Position numbers and translations under genes: made by a program. A model generated the notes under the pieces. The model searched no databases. It was not told the origin of the DNA and was given only the letters and a program-made list of their open reading frames with translations. This document shows, piece by piece, positions 34,966-45,899 of a stretch of 64,000 nucleotides of DNA. This stretch comes from Tretioscincus oriximinensis (Eukaryota > Chordata > Lepidosauria > Squamata > Gymnophthalmidae). How positions within the stretch are numbered: position 1 is the stretch's first letter; each line of letters starts with the position of its first letter. The stretch is taken from assembly GCA_022410635.1 (NCBI GenBank), contig JAJVDF010000002.1, positions 4,908,778 through 4,972,777 on the forward strand, given 5' to 3'.

Positions 34966-36390
34966 ACTTCTAATGCAAAGAACCTGGCAGCCTCAGCAAA
35001 TAAAATTGTTATATGCTGTAGAGCTGACTCTGTATAGAATACAACATTGCCAGCAAAGACTAGCTCTTTAATGATTTGGTTCATGGGATTGGTGTNGCAG
35101 TTGGCCTGATCTTTGGCACCAAACACCAAAGTATTTCTGGCTTCCAAGGGAAAATACACCAATCATCAAGTTAAGATAGTCAATAACACTTGTTCCCAAN
35201 TTATTAATTGGATTGGTCTGGCCAGAATGAATGACCCCTAATGTGGGCCATCATCTTCCATTCCATGTTTGGCATGGGTTGCTTGATCTGGACCATAACC
35301 ATTTTCACCCATGTGGAAATTGTCTATAGGTAGTTTTTTCAACTCTGACATTTTAAAGGAACATTTTTTCTTTTTCTGCATATTTCTCTCAGTGTGTCAA
35401 TATTTCTTTTTTGCATTGATGAAATATTAGCATTTGTGGATGAGAGAAAGAACCTTCACGCAGGCTGTGAGGAGATGTAAAATGTTGAGGAATCCTTCAC
35501 AGCCTGTCTCTGTCCTCCCTTCTGATGAGCATTAGCCCTGCTGATAAAAACTGAAGGTTGCTTTATTGGGGAAGGTCTGTCCATATCCATCAAACTCTTT
35601 CTGTTTTATGGCATATCAAAAAAAGAAAAAAAAACTCAAGAGTAGAAGACTCCAAGTTTCCAGCCTTTGAAAAGTTTGCTATTTTGACTTAAGTATTGAG
35701 ATACTTCTTTTTTCTCACAAAGAAGATGCGTTGTTTGAGGATTCAAAGGACCGAGAGAGAAAATCCTCATTTTCCTTGACAGAATGCTTGCTGTGCTCTC
35801 TATGTTGAAGACTGGCAAATACGAAGAGACAGGTTTACACTTTTATCCCTTCTTGTTACCCAACATGGCTTTTAGGACTTTCTCCAAATGAAGTACTCTG
35901 CAAGACATTCAAAGATGAAAGGGATGGAGGATGAACTCACCTACACAGAGCTTATCAAGGCTTTAACATTGTGATTGATAACGCTCCCATACCTGTGGCA
36001 TATATATTAAAACCCCTTTGTGGCTCTGAGTGAATAGATCTCATGGATACATACGGGATTTTNCCCCCATACTAAGCCATGAGGGGACAAGATAGTCAAG
36101 CTGAAGAAAAGACTTGTCCTACCATTGACTCTGTTGCAAGATATAAAGCACAGATGATGTTCAGGACAAATTTTGTTCTCACTTATTTTGACCCCCACCT
36201 TCCATTTTATACTTAGCTTTTGTTACTTTGTTCCAGTAATTGAATTCATTACTGCCCTTCCAAATGTAAACACAAAATTGAATCTTAAGGTCCCTGGCTG
36301 TTATAGTGATAGATTTTGGAAAACTATAAATATAAAACTGTTTTAACTGAAAAGAATCTTGCTTTTCAAAATGTTTTATTAGCTTGGAGA
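34966..36390. other. unassigned sequence
   Basis: No recognised element or exon. Confidence 0.4.
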
Positions 36391-36570
36391 TATTTATTTA
36401 TTTGCATTTCTATACCTGCATTTCTATACTTTTGCATGCCCTATACCTGATGGTCTAAGAGCAGTTAACAATAAAAACCAAATTAACGTATTAAAACAGC
36501 AATATCTAAAAGTAGGGAAGGGAGAGTAGTTTTTGCAGGCAAAGGCCAGGATAAAGAAGTGCATCTTCTA
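36391..36570 (-). mobile_element. L2-type LINE 3' end
   Basis: TATTTATTTATTTGCATTTC, then CCCTATACCTGATGGTCTAA then GAGCAGTTAACAATAAAAAC, then AGGCAAAGGCCAGGATAAAG then AAGTGCATCTTC. On the minus strand the last part encodes the KMHFF.LAF-like end of L2 ORF2. An internal duplication of CATTTCTATACCTG occurs near 36403-36430. Confidence 0.65.
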
Positions 36571-36846
36571 TTTAGTTATTTATGTTTAATAATATAATAG
36601 ATAGAGCTATCAGACATGGAAATCGGTTGAGGTGTTTGTATTGTGTCTCATAGATGAATAAATCTANCTCAATGGATTTCATAGCAGGTCAAACTGGGCT
36701 CAAAGAGTGTAGTTTCACCCAAGGTTTTGATGAACCAGTTTCACAATGGCCCAAATGCCTGCCTATTGCTCTTCTAATAGCTCCAACTATATATGTTTAG
36801 ATAGACACCCATTCATACTGACCTTCAGCTGAGGAAGTAACATTGG

Positions 36847-36979
36847 CTGCATTGACACAGAGCTTTATCCTGGGCTGTCCCTCAGAATAGGAGCCTGCCA
36901 TAGTCTATACAGGCATGTGGATGGCTAAGCTCGGTCTTGGGATGTGATCCAGAATAAGGTTCTGTGTGGCTGCAGCCCT
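36847..36979. mobile_element. 133 bp TIR element, short MITE
   Basis: Left end GGCTGCATTGACACAGAGCT then TTATCCTGGG is the imperfect reverse complement of the right end CCAGAATAAGGTTCTGTGTG then GCTGCAGCCC. Internal CTGCCATAGTCTATACAGGC then ATGTGGATG matches the element at 4069-4231. The terminal GGCTGC..NNACACA resembles the PIF/Harbinger-like family at 362-773, but no target duplication is visible. Confidence 0.6.
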
Positions 36980-37559
36980 AATCTCTTCATCCAGGTGCTG
37001 TCACTGGTATTTAGACACTTCTATTTTAGCTGTTTTTATAACAATTTCATGCTAAGACCTTTGGATACGAATTAAAATAAATGTTTATTATAATAAAACA
37101 CAGTTTATTGCATATAGTTGAGGCTACTTAAGAATATAGCATCTACTCAGCTTTTCAATATTCTTTGGGCCTATCCTGGTCCCATGTTAGCATAACTACT
37201 AAAGCACAACACTGAAATGACCGCCCCTGGAGGATCTGTAATTAGGAACATTAGTTCTTAATCCTATAGAACCCTTGGAGGTCAGTCACAAACTTATATG
37301 AGTTTAAAATTCAGTATGAAGCCTGGTCTGGATAAAAACCATCATAAATATATTCTTTAAAATATTAGGATTTAGAAGCAAGAGTGAACTGTGCTTATAC
37401 AGATCATTTAATTGTTTAACACAAATCTGATGCTGTTATAAACTACCGGACACTATTTTACCATCACCATTCCTGCTTTCCAATGTCAGCAGAAGCTGAT
37501 ATTTTTGTTGTCTTCATCCTCTTTAGAATCATTCCTATTGAAAGGACCATTCTTATAGT
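36980..37559. other. unassigned sequence
   Basis: AT-rich with no recognised element. Confidence 0.4.
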
Positions 37560-37807
37560 AATACATCTTCCTCCCTTGCCTCCCTTCCACTCTTCTTCCT
37601 TTCTTCTTTCCTTCCTTCCTTCTTTCTTTCTTTTTCTTTCTTTCTCCCTCCCTTTCCTCATTCTTTCATTTTTCTTTCTTTCATTTCCTTTCTCACCCCC
37701 ATTATTTTCCTTCTCCCCCTCTTTCCCTCCTTCATCTTTCTTCCTCTTTCTTTCCTTCCATCCTTCATTCCCTCCATCCCTCCCTCCTTCCTTCCTCTTC
37801 TTCTTTT
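37560..37807 (+). repeat. polypyrimidine tract (CTTT/CCTT/CCCT)n
   Basis: About 250 bp that is nearly all C and T on the plus strand. The long frames on both strands (Phe/Ser/Pro-rich on plus, Lys/Arg/Glu-rich on minus) are by-products. Confidence 0.95.
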
Positions 37808-38200
37808 AAGTGCATTTTATCGCCAAGCAAGCAGTAATTGGACACTGTGACTATGAGTGGCCCTTGTGGTGTTTGGACCCCGTCCAAATGTACCTTCTGT
37901 CTGTCTCTGACACAGGCAGAGAATAGGAGTATTATTTACTGTGCTGCCTCTGTGTAATTCGACAGGCCAGCTGCGAGAACAAAGAGGACTAACGTTTTGC
38001 CCGGCCCTATTCCCAACTGAAGACCCATCTATGTTTCATAAATTATTTCCTCAAATGGTAGATTCTCTTTCCTCCCTCTAACCCTGACTGTGCTAATTTG
38101 GAAACTAAACGTTAACCATAAAAACACTATCCCCTTTCTTAGCTATCACTCGGGTATTGTGGGATACTGCCCTTGAAGCGATCACCCCAGAGTCATTATA
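37808..38200. other. non-repetitive sequence, possible conserved element
   Basis: Directly after the pyrimidine tract the sequence is balanced in composition and shares nothing with the window's repeats. I cannot see an exon in it. It is a reasonable candidate for comparison with other genomes, nothing more. Confidence 0.25.
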
Positions 38201-39138
38201 TTGTCATTATTTATTATTAAATACAATTTGTCTGATTATCTCAGCCTCCAAGATCAAGGATTTGTCCCTTTCACAGACACTCTCAGAGCCCAGATTGGTC
38301 TAAAGCTTGTAAAAAAAAAAGACAGGACAAGAAAGGAATATATTGCTTTATTCCAGAGATGTCTAAAATGCACTATAGGCACAGATTTCTATTAATAAAT
38401 ATTTAGACAGGTCTTTTTGAGAGTTTGCAGTAGTTTATGTGCAATTCTGCATTTATTTGCTTCTTATTTAGATTTTATTTGAAAAATAAAATCCATACTT
38501 CACTCCATACCCTGAAAGGCAGCTTAAGTGGCTTGCCCAGATTTCTTTTATTCCTACATGCAATACATGTTGTAATCTGGGAAATAAAAATTGGTTAAAC
38601 CAATGAGGGGCCACAAATCAATGCACCATTCAGGAATCCCTCCATTTTGAGCCTCATACTTTATCTAATTGACCTTTCAAGAGTAATTTTTGTGTTATTC
38701 ATGAGCTGAAGACCGTTCAATAGACCAACACTATTGGAGTCTGGCTGCTTNTGTCACAATGCTATAACCATTCTATTGCAAACTTGAGGCTTTAATAATA
38801 CTTGTTTTTCTAGACTTTCCCATTTGTAAACCTCAAGGATGGACTCCGACACCTTCATGGGTTAAGGTTTTTAACATTGGAACCTCTGAGGGATCCATTC
38901 TGGTGGTGCGCTAATGTGAGACATTGAAACACAGCTCCCAGTAGTCTAGAACATGGCCTTTTAACCCTATCCTGTCTACCTTCATAAACTGGGGAATAAA
39001 TTATCTCTGGCTGCCAAAGGTGCAAATCAGGGATATTTCCATGTAGCTTTGGAAATACCTCTAGAAGCAGACCATTTTCCTGAACTCAGTGAAATGTCAC
39101 CAGGCCCTGGAGTGAACATCGGTTGCCTCTGCCACCAT

Positions 39139-39337
39139 TAGGTTGACCAGTGTGTGTGTTTGAAAACCCAGTTTTGTGGTGCCTCCCAATTTTTTTCTGA
39201 GGAACTTCTTTTTCAAAAAAAGATNTTTTTTTCAGTTTTTTTTGTTTTTCATTTTTTTTTCCTCAGAAAAAAACAGGAGTCACCCCAAAAACGGGTTTTC
39301 AATCCCCCGCCCCAAAATGAGGCATCTGGTCAGCCTA
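39139..39337 (+). mobile_element. hAT-like palindromic MITE, copy 4
   Basis: 199 bp with TAGGTTGACC (one change) and GGTCAGCCTA termini. Exact 8 bp target duplication GCCACCAT at 39131-39138 and 39338-39345. The left arm lost the ATGACCCCTTTT part to a GTGTGTGTG run. The centre is a T-rich loop. Confidence 0.92.
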
Positions 39338-40143
39338 GCCACCATCATCTCTTCACAGATCAGCAACAGAAATGGGAGACCGGTCATGATGGAAGAGAGA
39401 CCTCTTTCAATAGTTCTCCTGTTGCACCACTTCCTGGGCATATTTCGTGTGCCTGAAAGCAGACAGGGAACTATACCAGGAGTGTGTTCAGGTTGTTGTT
39501 TTATGGCACATGCAGTGTTCATTGGTTACTATTCATCAGTTTTTTAAGAGTTAGTTTGGGGTGTCATGGGGCATCTTCTTCCTTAGATGGAATTTCTGAT
39601 GCCTGAGGGTGCTTCTTGGACATGTTTGCAGGTGGTTGTCCACCATGTTCTTTTCTGGTGTTTCACTGTTTCATGTGGGATGATATTCCTTGTCTCAGAA
39701 ACATTAGCTGGTAGATTGTCGGCTAAAATAGATTCAGCCAATCACTGTCTGCTGACATAAACAAACCAGTAACCAAAGCACAAATTTTATGACAAATTAA
39801 CCAATAGAAAACTGGTATTGATAGTCAGGGAGGTTACTGCCAAATCTAAAAGCTGAAAGGGACATCCATATGAATATATAATTTTTGAAAAGTGTATTCT
39901 TCCGCACACAATGAATCTGCCTCAACTTTAAACTTCACGAAATTAAATCTTAACACAAATCAATATCCCACATGGTTAAACCTAGGGATTGTGCAGGTAT
40001 TTTATTACAGAACTGTGGCATTGTCAAATAATTCTAATAGATTTCCAGCTGACAGTTCCCATACCCTGAGTGGTAGAACAGAATAACATCTCCACACTCT
40101 TGTATCTAGGAGCTATCCCTTAAAACACACCCTTTCAAACTTA

Positions 40144-40558
40144 GACTACATGCACACAATATTGGTCTACCTCGTTCGTAATGCAATCAGGATCTCCCGG
40201 GCACAAGTGCTAAGTGTTTTTCAGTAGTTGACCCACAATAAACGCCTTTCCCCCCAAAATAAACTATTGCTCAGATATTCAGGCATCGTTCCGGAGAATC
40301 CCTGTATTCTCACGACCATATGTGTGTACACAAATTAGACGCATGAAAATAAAACATTCTGTAATACAGCAGTTGTTTCTATTGACTGCTGTGTGTAAAA
40401 AAAATTCCCAGATTGCATTGAGATGAGGTCAATGAGCAATGTTACAGAACTGGGGCATTTTTCACAGAATATACATGTTTGGTGTGCACGGACATGCAAT
40501 TGATATATTCCATATTGTAGCATTGTAGCATTATTTAAGTCANCATGTGCACCTAGCT
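40144..40558 (+). mobile_element. PIF/Harbinger-like MITE, copy 3
   Basis: 415 bp. Left end GACTACATGCACACAATATT, right end ATGTGCACCTAGCT. TTA on both sides (40141-40143 and 40559-40561). Retains AATAAACTATTGCTCAGATA then TTCAGGCATCGTTC. No transposase. Confidence 0.8.
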
Positions 40559-40561
40559 TTA

Positions 40562-42461
40562 TAAGTCTTTCCATTTTTTTAAAACCAAGCTAGTTTCATT
40601 TTATGAAAGACAGACTTTACCTCAACACCTCCAGTACCGATTTTGCTCTTAAATAGGGTGCATGGCAGTCTTTCCTTGGAGCTGGTTATGTGACAATATT
40701 TGATTGTAGCTAAATTGCAGATTGTTGAGGGNTTTTTTTTAATAAAAAAAATAAAAAATAAGCAAATAGTTTCAAGAAGTTGCTTCACTTGCTGGAATAC
40801 AACACAAGTCTTGAAGTTTTTTTTTCTTTCTTTCCCTGACACATATCCTCAAGGGCTCTCCCAGAAGTGGTACAGCTGCACACTCCCCCATCGCACCAAG
40901 ATGAAAGGTTCTTTTTAGCCTTAAGAATGTTGTTTCTGCAGGGCATGAACTTGGTATTTTCATGTCCTGAACTTAGTATTCTTATAGAGAAAGTACCCTT
41001 GAAATGAATAGTGCTCTCTCAAGGTTAAAAAAAATGGTTCAAATGAGTGGTAAAATTGTCAACAGCACAAAATTGTCAACTTATTGAGTAAATGCTTTCT
41101 GTATTGGTTTATTGATTTTATTTTATTTTAATGAAAGGCTCTCCATCTATTTGTATTTGCATTACTGTTTTCAAGAAACTTTTGAATTTAATGAATTAGT
41201 AACANAATTTGTAAGCAAAGAAAGCAGAAGTGCCTATCTACAGAATAGGAATCCTAAAAAAAGACAATTGGTGGGGAAGGCTAAACATTTCTGGCTTCAG
41301 AGAACCTTGTGGGCTCATTTTAGTGATGCAATTGGGCAAATGCAATCGGGCAAATGCCGTACCCTTATAAACTGGAACACAAAGGTATGCGCCTTCTGTT
41401 CACTTACCTGTTCAGGGCTAGTAAACCAGTAGATCTTGATATCCATCACAATAGATTGCCAATCCAGATCCAGAGTATCCTGATCCATTTTGTGCAGACA
41501 GAATATATTGATAATAGATGGGACAGTAGTAGTTAGTTTTGGGCACTAGCACATAGAAAGACCCTAAGGTTCATAATGTACTGCTTTTTATTCTGTTTCA
41601 GAAAGGGTATTCTGAGTTATTCTTCCATTCTGGATTATGACAGGCCATAGCAGGAACAGCAAACCCATTAGTCTACCTTCTGGAATAGAATAAGGTTTAG
41701 TGCATTTTGATCCTGAGTCCTGTGCAGTCATTGGGGTGGAAGGAGGTAACTTACTTCCAGCTAAATCACTGCCTCCATGCTGCCTCCTGCCCTAGCAAGA
41801 ATGCCATCAAAGAGCATGAATTAGTCACATACCATCTTATTTAACAGCCATTTGGGTATCTGTACTGCCAGTTTTGCTTTCTTTTCCACCAAAGGCAACA
41901 CAAACATTGCCATTGTCTGCATGTTAATGGTATAGCAAATGTTCAGTTTGTCAGTACGCATGGTTTAAAGAAATAAAATAAAAGATGCATAGTTGGAAGC
42001 AAATGGCACTAAGGCATGTCGACAGAATTCCTCATGAAAGGTATTCACCTATATACAAGTCATCCAAATTTCATATATCAATCTGAATTAGAATGTTGGA
42101 CTTGATGAGCAATATCAAACATGACAAGTACTTTTTAGGATTCTTGGAGACAGATGAACTTCAAGCACTAGCATGCAAGTTTGATTACTTTCCGAGCGAG
42201 AACACCAGACCTTCTGAAAATTGTGGACAGAGTTAAGATAACCAGCATGACAGCTTCCGTGATTAATATAAATATTTTGCATAGGATCTGTTGTGAATCC
42301 TGAAGTAAGTTTTGAGTTTGTATTGAAAGCATGAAAGTTCATTGCATATGCCTGTGAACACAGAACACATGTGTGGCCACATACAAAGACAACGTCCCTC
42401 TATTTTCACTGAAGAATGGACCCAGCTCCCACATTCCCATGGATTCTTTCTCTCTTTCTTT
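40562..42461. other. unassigned sequence
   Basis: No confident element. 41600-41720 has CTGGATTATGACAGGCCATA then GCAG phrases reminiscent of the short TIR elements at 4069 and 36847, too diverged to call. Confidence 0.35.
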
Positions 42462-42690
42462 TACATTCCTATATACCACCCTATACCAGAAGGTCTCAGG
42501 GCAGTTAAAAATAAAAACCAACTGAACAGGTTAAACAGCAATATCTGAAACTAGGGGAGGGAGAGTCATTTTTTCAGCCCAAGAACTGTGTCTTCAAGTG
42601 TTTCTGAATATAGAAAGATGATGATATATGCAACTCAAGGGGGAGACTGTTCTATAGTCTGGGGGCTGCCACAGAGAATATCCCATCCTG
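42462..42690 (-). mobile_element. L2-type LINE 3' end
   Basis: TTACATTCCTATATACCACC then CTATACCAGAAGGTCTCAGG then GCAGTTAAAA, followed by GTGTCTTCAAGTGTTTCTGA and CTCAAGGGGGAGACTGTTCT then ATAGTCTGGGGGCTGCC. On the minus strand this runs from ORF2 C-terminal codons to the 3' terminus. It is interrupted at about 42691 by a CR1 tail and seems to resume after 42760. Confidence 0.65.
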
Positions 42691-42760
42691 AGTCCAGGGA
42701 CTTGGACTTGATGGCCTTGGAGGTCCCTTCCAACTTTATGGTTCTATGAGTCTATGATTC
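42691..42760 (+). mobile_element. CR1 LINE 3' terminus inserted in L2
   Basis: GGGACTTGGACTTGATGGCC then TTGGAGGTCCCTTCC then AACTTTATGGTTCTATGAGT then CTATGATTC is a short CR1 end with ATTCTATG-type octamers, in opposite orientation to the surrounding L2. Confidence 0.75.
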
Positions 42761-42950
42761 CAACTCTTTCCCACTGAGATAGGTGGTACAGTCAGGAGAG
42801 CTTCCTCTGCAGGTTGATATCGGAGAAGACACTCTCTTTAGATATTTAAGTTATATAGGGCCTTATAGGTTAGAGTTAATAGGGCTCATTAGCAGATTGG
42901 CAGCCAGTGCAGTGAGCCCAGCCACACATTCTAGCCACCAGCCTAGTTAC
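42761..42950 (-). mobile_element. L2-type LINE, continuation
   Basis: CACTGAGATAGGTGGTACAG, then GGGCCTTATAGGTTAGAGTT then AATAGGGCTCATTAGCAGAT then TGGCAGCCAGTGCAG parallels 57790-57870 (GGCTTTATAGGTGAGAGTGA ..GGCTCGATAGCAAATTGGCA then GCTAGTGCAG) in the minus-strand L2. Confidence 0.55.
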
Positions 42951-42952
42951 TG

Positions 42953-43740
42953 AACATAAGAAGAGCCATACTGGATTGGGCCAGAGCCCATCTAGTCCAG
43001 CATTCTGCTCATACAGAGGCCCATCAGATGCACCTGGACAGTCTGAACAGAGGAAAGCAGAATATGCACCTGTTTATGACTCCCTGCAAATGGTATTTCA
43101 GGAGTCCTGCCTGGTGTCCATGAACCTGTCTAGCCCTGTCTTAAAGCTACCCAAGCTATTAGCTACCACTATCTCTTCAGGAAGTAAAATTCCACAGGCC
43201 GATGACTCTCTGGGTAAAAAAAACTTTCCTTTGTCTGTTTTCACATTTCTGCCCATCAGTTTTAAGGAGTTCCCTCTGGTCCTAGTGTTGTGTGATAGAG
43301 AAAACATTTTTTCTCTATTCACCCTGTCCATCCCATGCATGATTTTGTACACTTCAATCAGATCACCCCTCAAACGTCAGCTTTCGAGGCTGAATAGGTC
43401 CAGACGTTGCAGCCTGACCTCATAAGGAAGGTGCTCCAGACCCTTGATCATTCTTGTTGCCCTTTTCTGCACCTTCTCTAGTTCCACAATATCCCCCTTG
43501 AGATTTGGTGACCAGAACTGAATCCAGTATTCCAAATGCGGCCTCANAGATTTATAAAGAGGCAAACAACATTTGCTGACTTGTTTTCGATTCCTTTCCT
43601 AATTATCCCTAACATGGAATTTCCCTTTTTTTGGTGCTGCTGCACACTGGGTTGACATCTTCATTGAATTGTCCACCAGGAGTGGCCGGAATCGTGTGGG
43701 GCGCCGATCTCTCCAGCACGTAATTAAAAAATTTGAACAG
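42953..43740 (-). mobile_element. CR1-like LINE, 5'-truncated, broken ORF2
   Basis: Minus strand, from about PLLVDNSMKMSTQCAAAPKK (43650-43710) through [57 protein letters not shown] and RTRGNSLKLMGRNVKTDKGK to a 3' UTR with the octamer-like ACATAAGAAGAGCC at 42954. Two frame breaks near 43375 and 43560 (where there is an N) and deletion of ~40 bp of the 3' UTR show it is dead. It reaches slightly further 5' than the 24600 copy. Confidence 0.82.
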
Positions 43741-44118
43741 GAATTTCCATAGTGAACAATAGGGAAACACTGGCCAATCACAAGGAGCTTAACTGTTTCA
43801 GTAAGGAGTCGTACACCTATCAAAATAAGGCACCAGGCAGCTATGTTTATTCATGAGGAGGTCGGCGACCTCAGCCGATGAAGGGCAGTCCACATCAGTT
43901 TATAGCAGGAGCAACCATGAGGTGCCACTTCCTCTTGGTCAGCTCCGAGAGTTGCCATTTTTTCTTGCTGCTGAAAGACCGGAGTGGGAATTCAGCAGGC
44001 AAAGGTAAATAATAGCAGCTGCATGCAGGGAGAAGGCAAAAGAAGAAGGGGCCTGCTCTCTTCCAAGGGGTTGCTGCACACAGTAGCAGCTGCTAAGAAG
44101 GGAAAGCCTGGGTCATCC
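43741..44118. other. unassigned GC-richer sequence
   Basis: No element recognised. Composition is richer in G and C than the surrounding DNA. Confidence 0.35.
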
Positions 44119-44395
44119 CTTCTCCTGCCCTGCTTCAAATAGACGAGGGTTGGATGGATTGCGTGTGGGATTTGCCTGGGTCCCCTTCCCCTCCGTCTGT
44201 TTGCAGCAGAGAAAGCAGGAGAAGCAAGGACGGAGGCTCCCCTTCCAAGGCGTTCCTCTGTGCAGCAGAGTCTCCTGGGAAGGGGAGACCTTCTCCTGCT
44301 TTAAATGGATGTGTGTGTGTGTGTGTGGGGAGTTTGCCTGGGTCCCCTTCCCATTTGTCTGTTTGCAGCAGAGAAGACAGCGTTATAACAGACAA
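44119..44395. repeat. imperfect tandem duplication, two ~110-160 bp units
   Basis: TTCTCCTGC..TTCAAATAGA then ..TTTGCCTGGGTCCCCTTCCC then ..GTCTGTTTGCAGCAGAGAA occurs twice, starting near 44119 and 44291. The second unit holds a (TG)n run where the first has GATGGATTGCGTGTG. Several open frames on both strands are shadows of this duplication. Confidence 0.75.
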
Positions 44396-44688
44396 GATGC
44401 CAATAATAACAAATTCTGAGATTCTGCTTTTCCATTTTCTGACACTATCTTCATTTATGAGTATCAGTTGTATTTCTGCTTGCTTTTCTACACCATTCTT
44501 TTACAATGACAAGTTTATTATAAAAGCTTGGATTATCCAATAGTTTCATGAAACTGGTAACAGTAAGAGCAGCAGCCAAAATGTGAAATGAATGGAGCTT
44601 TTTTCTCCTGTTGATAGGGCCTATGGGATAGCCTCTTCTGCCCAGCCTGCTCTGTGGACTACAGCTCCCAGCTTGTGCTTGTACTAGC

Positions 44689-44891
44689 TAGGCTGACCAG
44701 ATGACCACTTTTGGGGTGGGGGTAGAAACCCATTTTTGGAGTGCCTCACAATTTTTGCTGAGGAATTTTTTTTTCAAAAAAATATTTTTTAAAAAACTTT
44801 TTTTAAAAAAAATTTCCCCAGCAAAAAACCGGGAGGCACCCTAAAACCAGGTTTTCACCCCCCACCCCCCAGGGGTCATATGGTCAGTCTA
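44689..44891 (+). mobile_element. hAT-like palindromic MITE, copy 5
   Basis: 203 bp, termini TAGGCTGACC and GGTCAGTCTA (one change). Hairpin arms preserved. Flanks GTACTAGC and AAGTGGAT do not match, unlike most other copies. The right flank is the first unit of a degenerate tandem array, so later rearrangement may have removed the duplication. Confidence 0.88.
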
Positions 44892-45290
44892 AAGTGGATT
44901 GAACTCAGATCTTTGGCTTTTTATAATGTGGCAAAAATTATTCTTTGCTACTTTATTTCTTTGGTATAAAAGTGATATGAAAGTGGATTTAATCAGTATG
45001 TCTTTGGTTTTCCATAATATAGAAAAAATAGTGCCCTCAAAATGGATTTAATAGAGGAATTAGTTGGGGGAAATTGCAGCTATGTTTTCAAAATGGATTT
45101 AACAGAGGTATTACTTGTGAGGGGGATTTTTGCTGTGTTTCTTCAGTCTGAAAATGCTCTCAAAGTGGATTTAACAGGTATCACTTGAGGGAAGTTGCTG
45201 CTGTGTTTTTTCAGTCAGAAAGCACTGTCAAAGTGGATTTTTCAGAGGTATCACTTGTGGGGAGATTTCTGCTGTGTTTCTTCAACATTC
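44891..45290. repeat. degenerate minisatellite, ~50-90 bp units
   Basis: AAARTGGATTTAAC-like phrase starts at 44891, 44980, 45039, 45090, 45162 and 45230, followed in the better units by AGAGGTATCACTTGTGGGG then ..TTGCTGCTGTGTTTCTTCAG then TC. Unequal spacing (89, 59, 51, 72, 68 bp) shows an old array. Confidence 0.75.
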
Positions 45291-45597
45291 ATTTTCATTT
45301 TTCACTACCTTGAACAGTTTAGTGTCGTCAGCAAACTTGGCTACTTCACTATTTACCTCGGCATCCAGATTGTATATGAATATATTGAAAAGCAAAGGTC
45401 CCAGAACAGACCCCTGGGGTACCCCACTTCTTACCTCTTTCCACTCAGAGAACTGTCCATTTAATACTACCCTCTGTTTTCTATCTTTTAGCCAGTTTCC
45501 AATCCAGGACAAAGTCTGCCCTCTTATACCATGAGTGTGGAGCTTTTTTAGGACCTTTGATGGGGGACTTTATCAAAAGCCTTCTGAAAATCTACTG
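45282..45597 (-). pseudogene. CR1-clade ORF2 fragment with RT palm motif
   Basis: Minus strand encodes DFQKAFDKVPHQRS, then after a stop and frame change WIGNWLKDRKQRVVLNGQFS, RSGVPQGSVLGPLLFNIF and KFADDTKLFKVV. SGVPQGSVLGPLLFNI and FADD (codons at 45324-45335, two of the catalytic aspartates) are defining motifs of CR1-clade reverse transcriptase. The piece stops soon after the palm, ending at the tandem array, so neither thumb nor endonuclease is present. It lies upstream, in minus-strand sense, of the 42953-43740 fragment, but about 1.5 kb of other sequence separates them, more than one deleted or inserted element can explain simply. Confidence 0.85.
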
Positions 45598-45775
45598 CAT
45601 TCTGAACCAGATGCAGCTTCAAAACTGTTTTGAAGGAGAACCCCATATAGATTGCATTACAATAGAATTCAATAGACAATTTGGAAGTTACCAGAGCATG
45701 AATTACTGTGGCCAGATCATATCTGTCCAGAAGTGACCACAACAGGTTGTCCAGACAAAGCTGAAAGTAGTCACA
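45598..45775 (-). pseudogene. L2-clade ORF2 fragment
   Basis: Minus strand encodes LLDRYDLATVIHALVTSKLS, then YCNAIYMGFSFKTVLKLHLV and QNA. This corresponds to the L2 RT C-terminal block DLATVIHALVTSRLDYCNAL then Y..LPLKTV.KLQLVQNA. It is fused at about 45597 to the CR1-clade fragment and the reading frame happens to stay open across the junction. Confidence 0.75.
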
Positions 45776-45776
45776 C

Positions 45777-45854
45777 CAGGGTTTGCAATTCATGAAATTT
45801 TGTATATTATTTTCAAACAAAATATACAAAAGTTCATGAATTGCAAATCCTTGG
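45777..45854. repeat. near-perfect palindrome (33 bp arms)
   Basis: Left arm CCAGGGTTTGCAATTCATGA then AATTTTGTATATT and right arm AATATACAAAAGTTCATGAA then TTGCAAATCCTTGG are almost exact reverse complements around a loop of about 12 nt. Weaker pairing continues outward (CTGAAAG at 45761 and CTTTCAG near 45862). Possibly a tiny foldback element inserted in L2-derived DNA. Confidence 0.85.
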
Positions 45855-45899
45855 TATAATCTTTCAGTCGATTTCTGAATGTTTTCAATGGACATTTCT

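Noticed and set aside
37464..37809. 108-codon Phe/Ser/Pro-rich frame and its Lys/Arg/Glu-rich mirror
   Set aside because: Product of the polypyrimidine tract.
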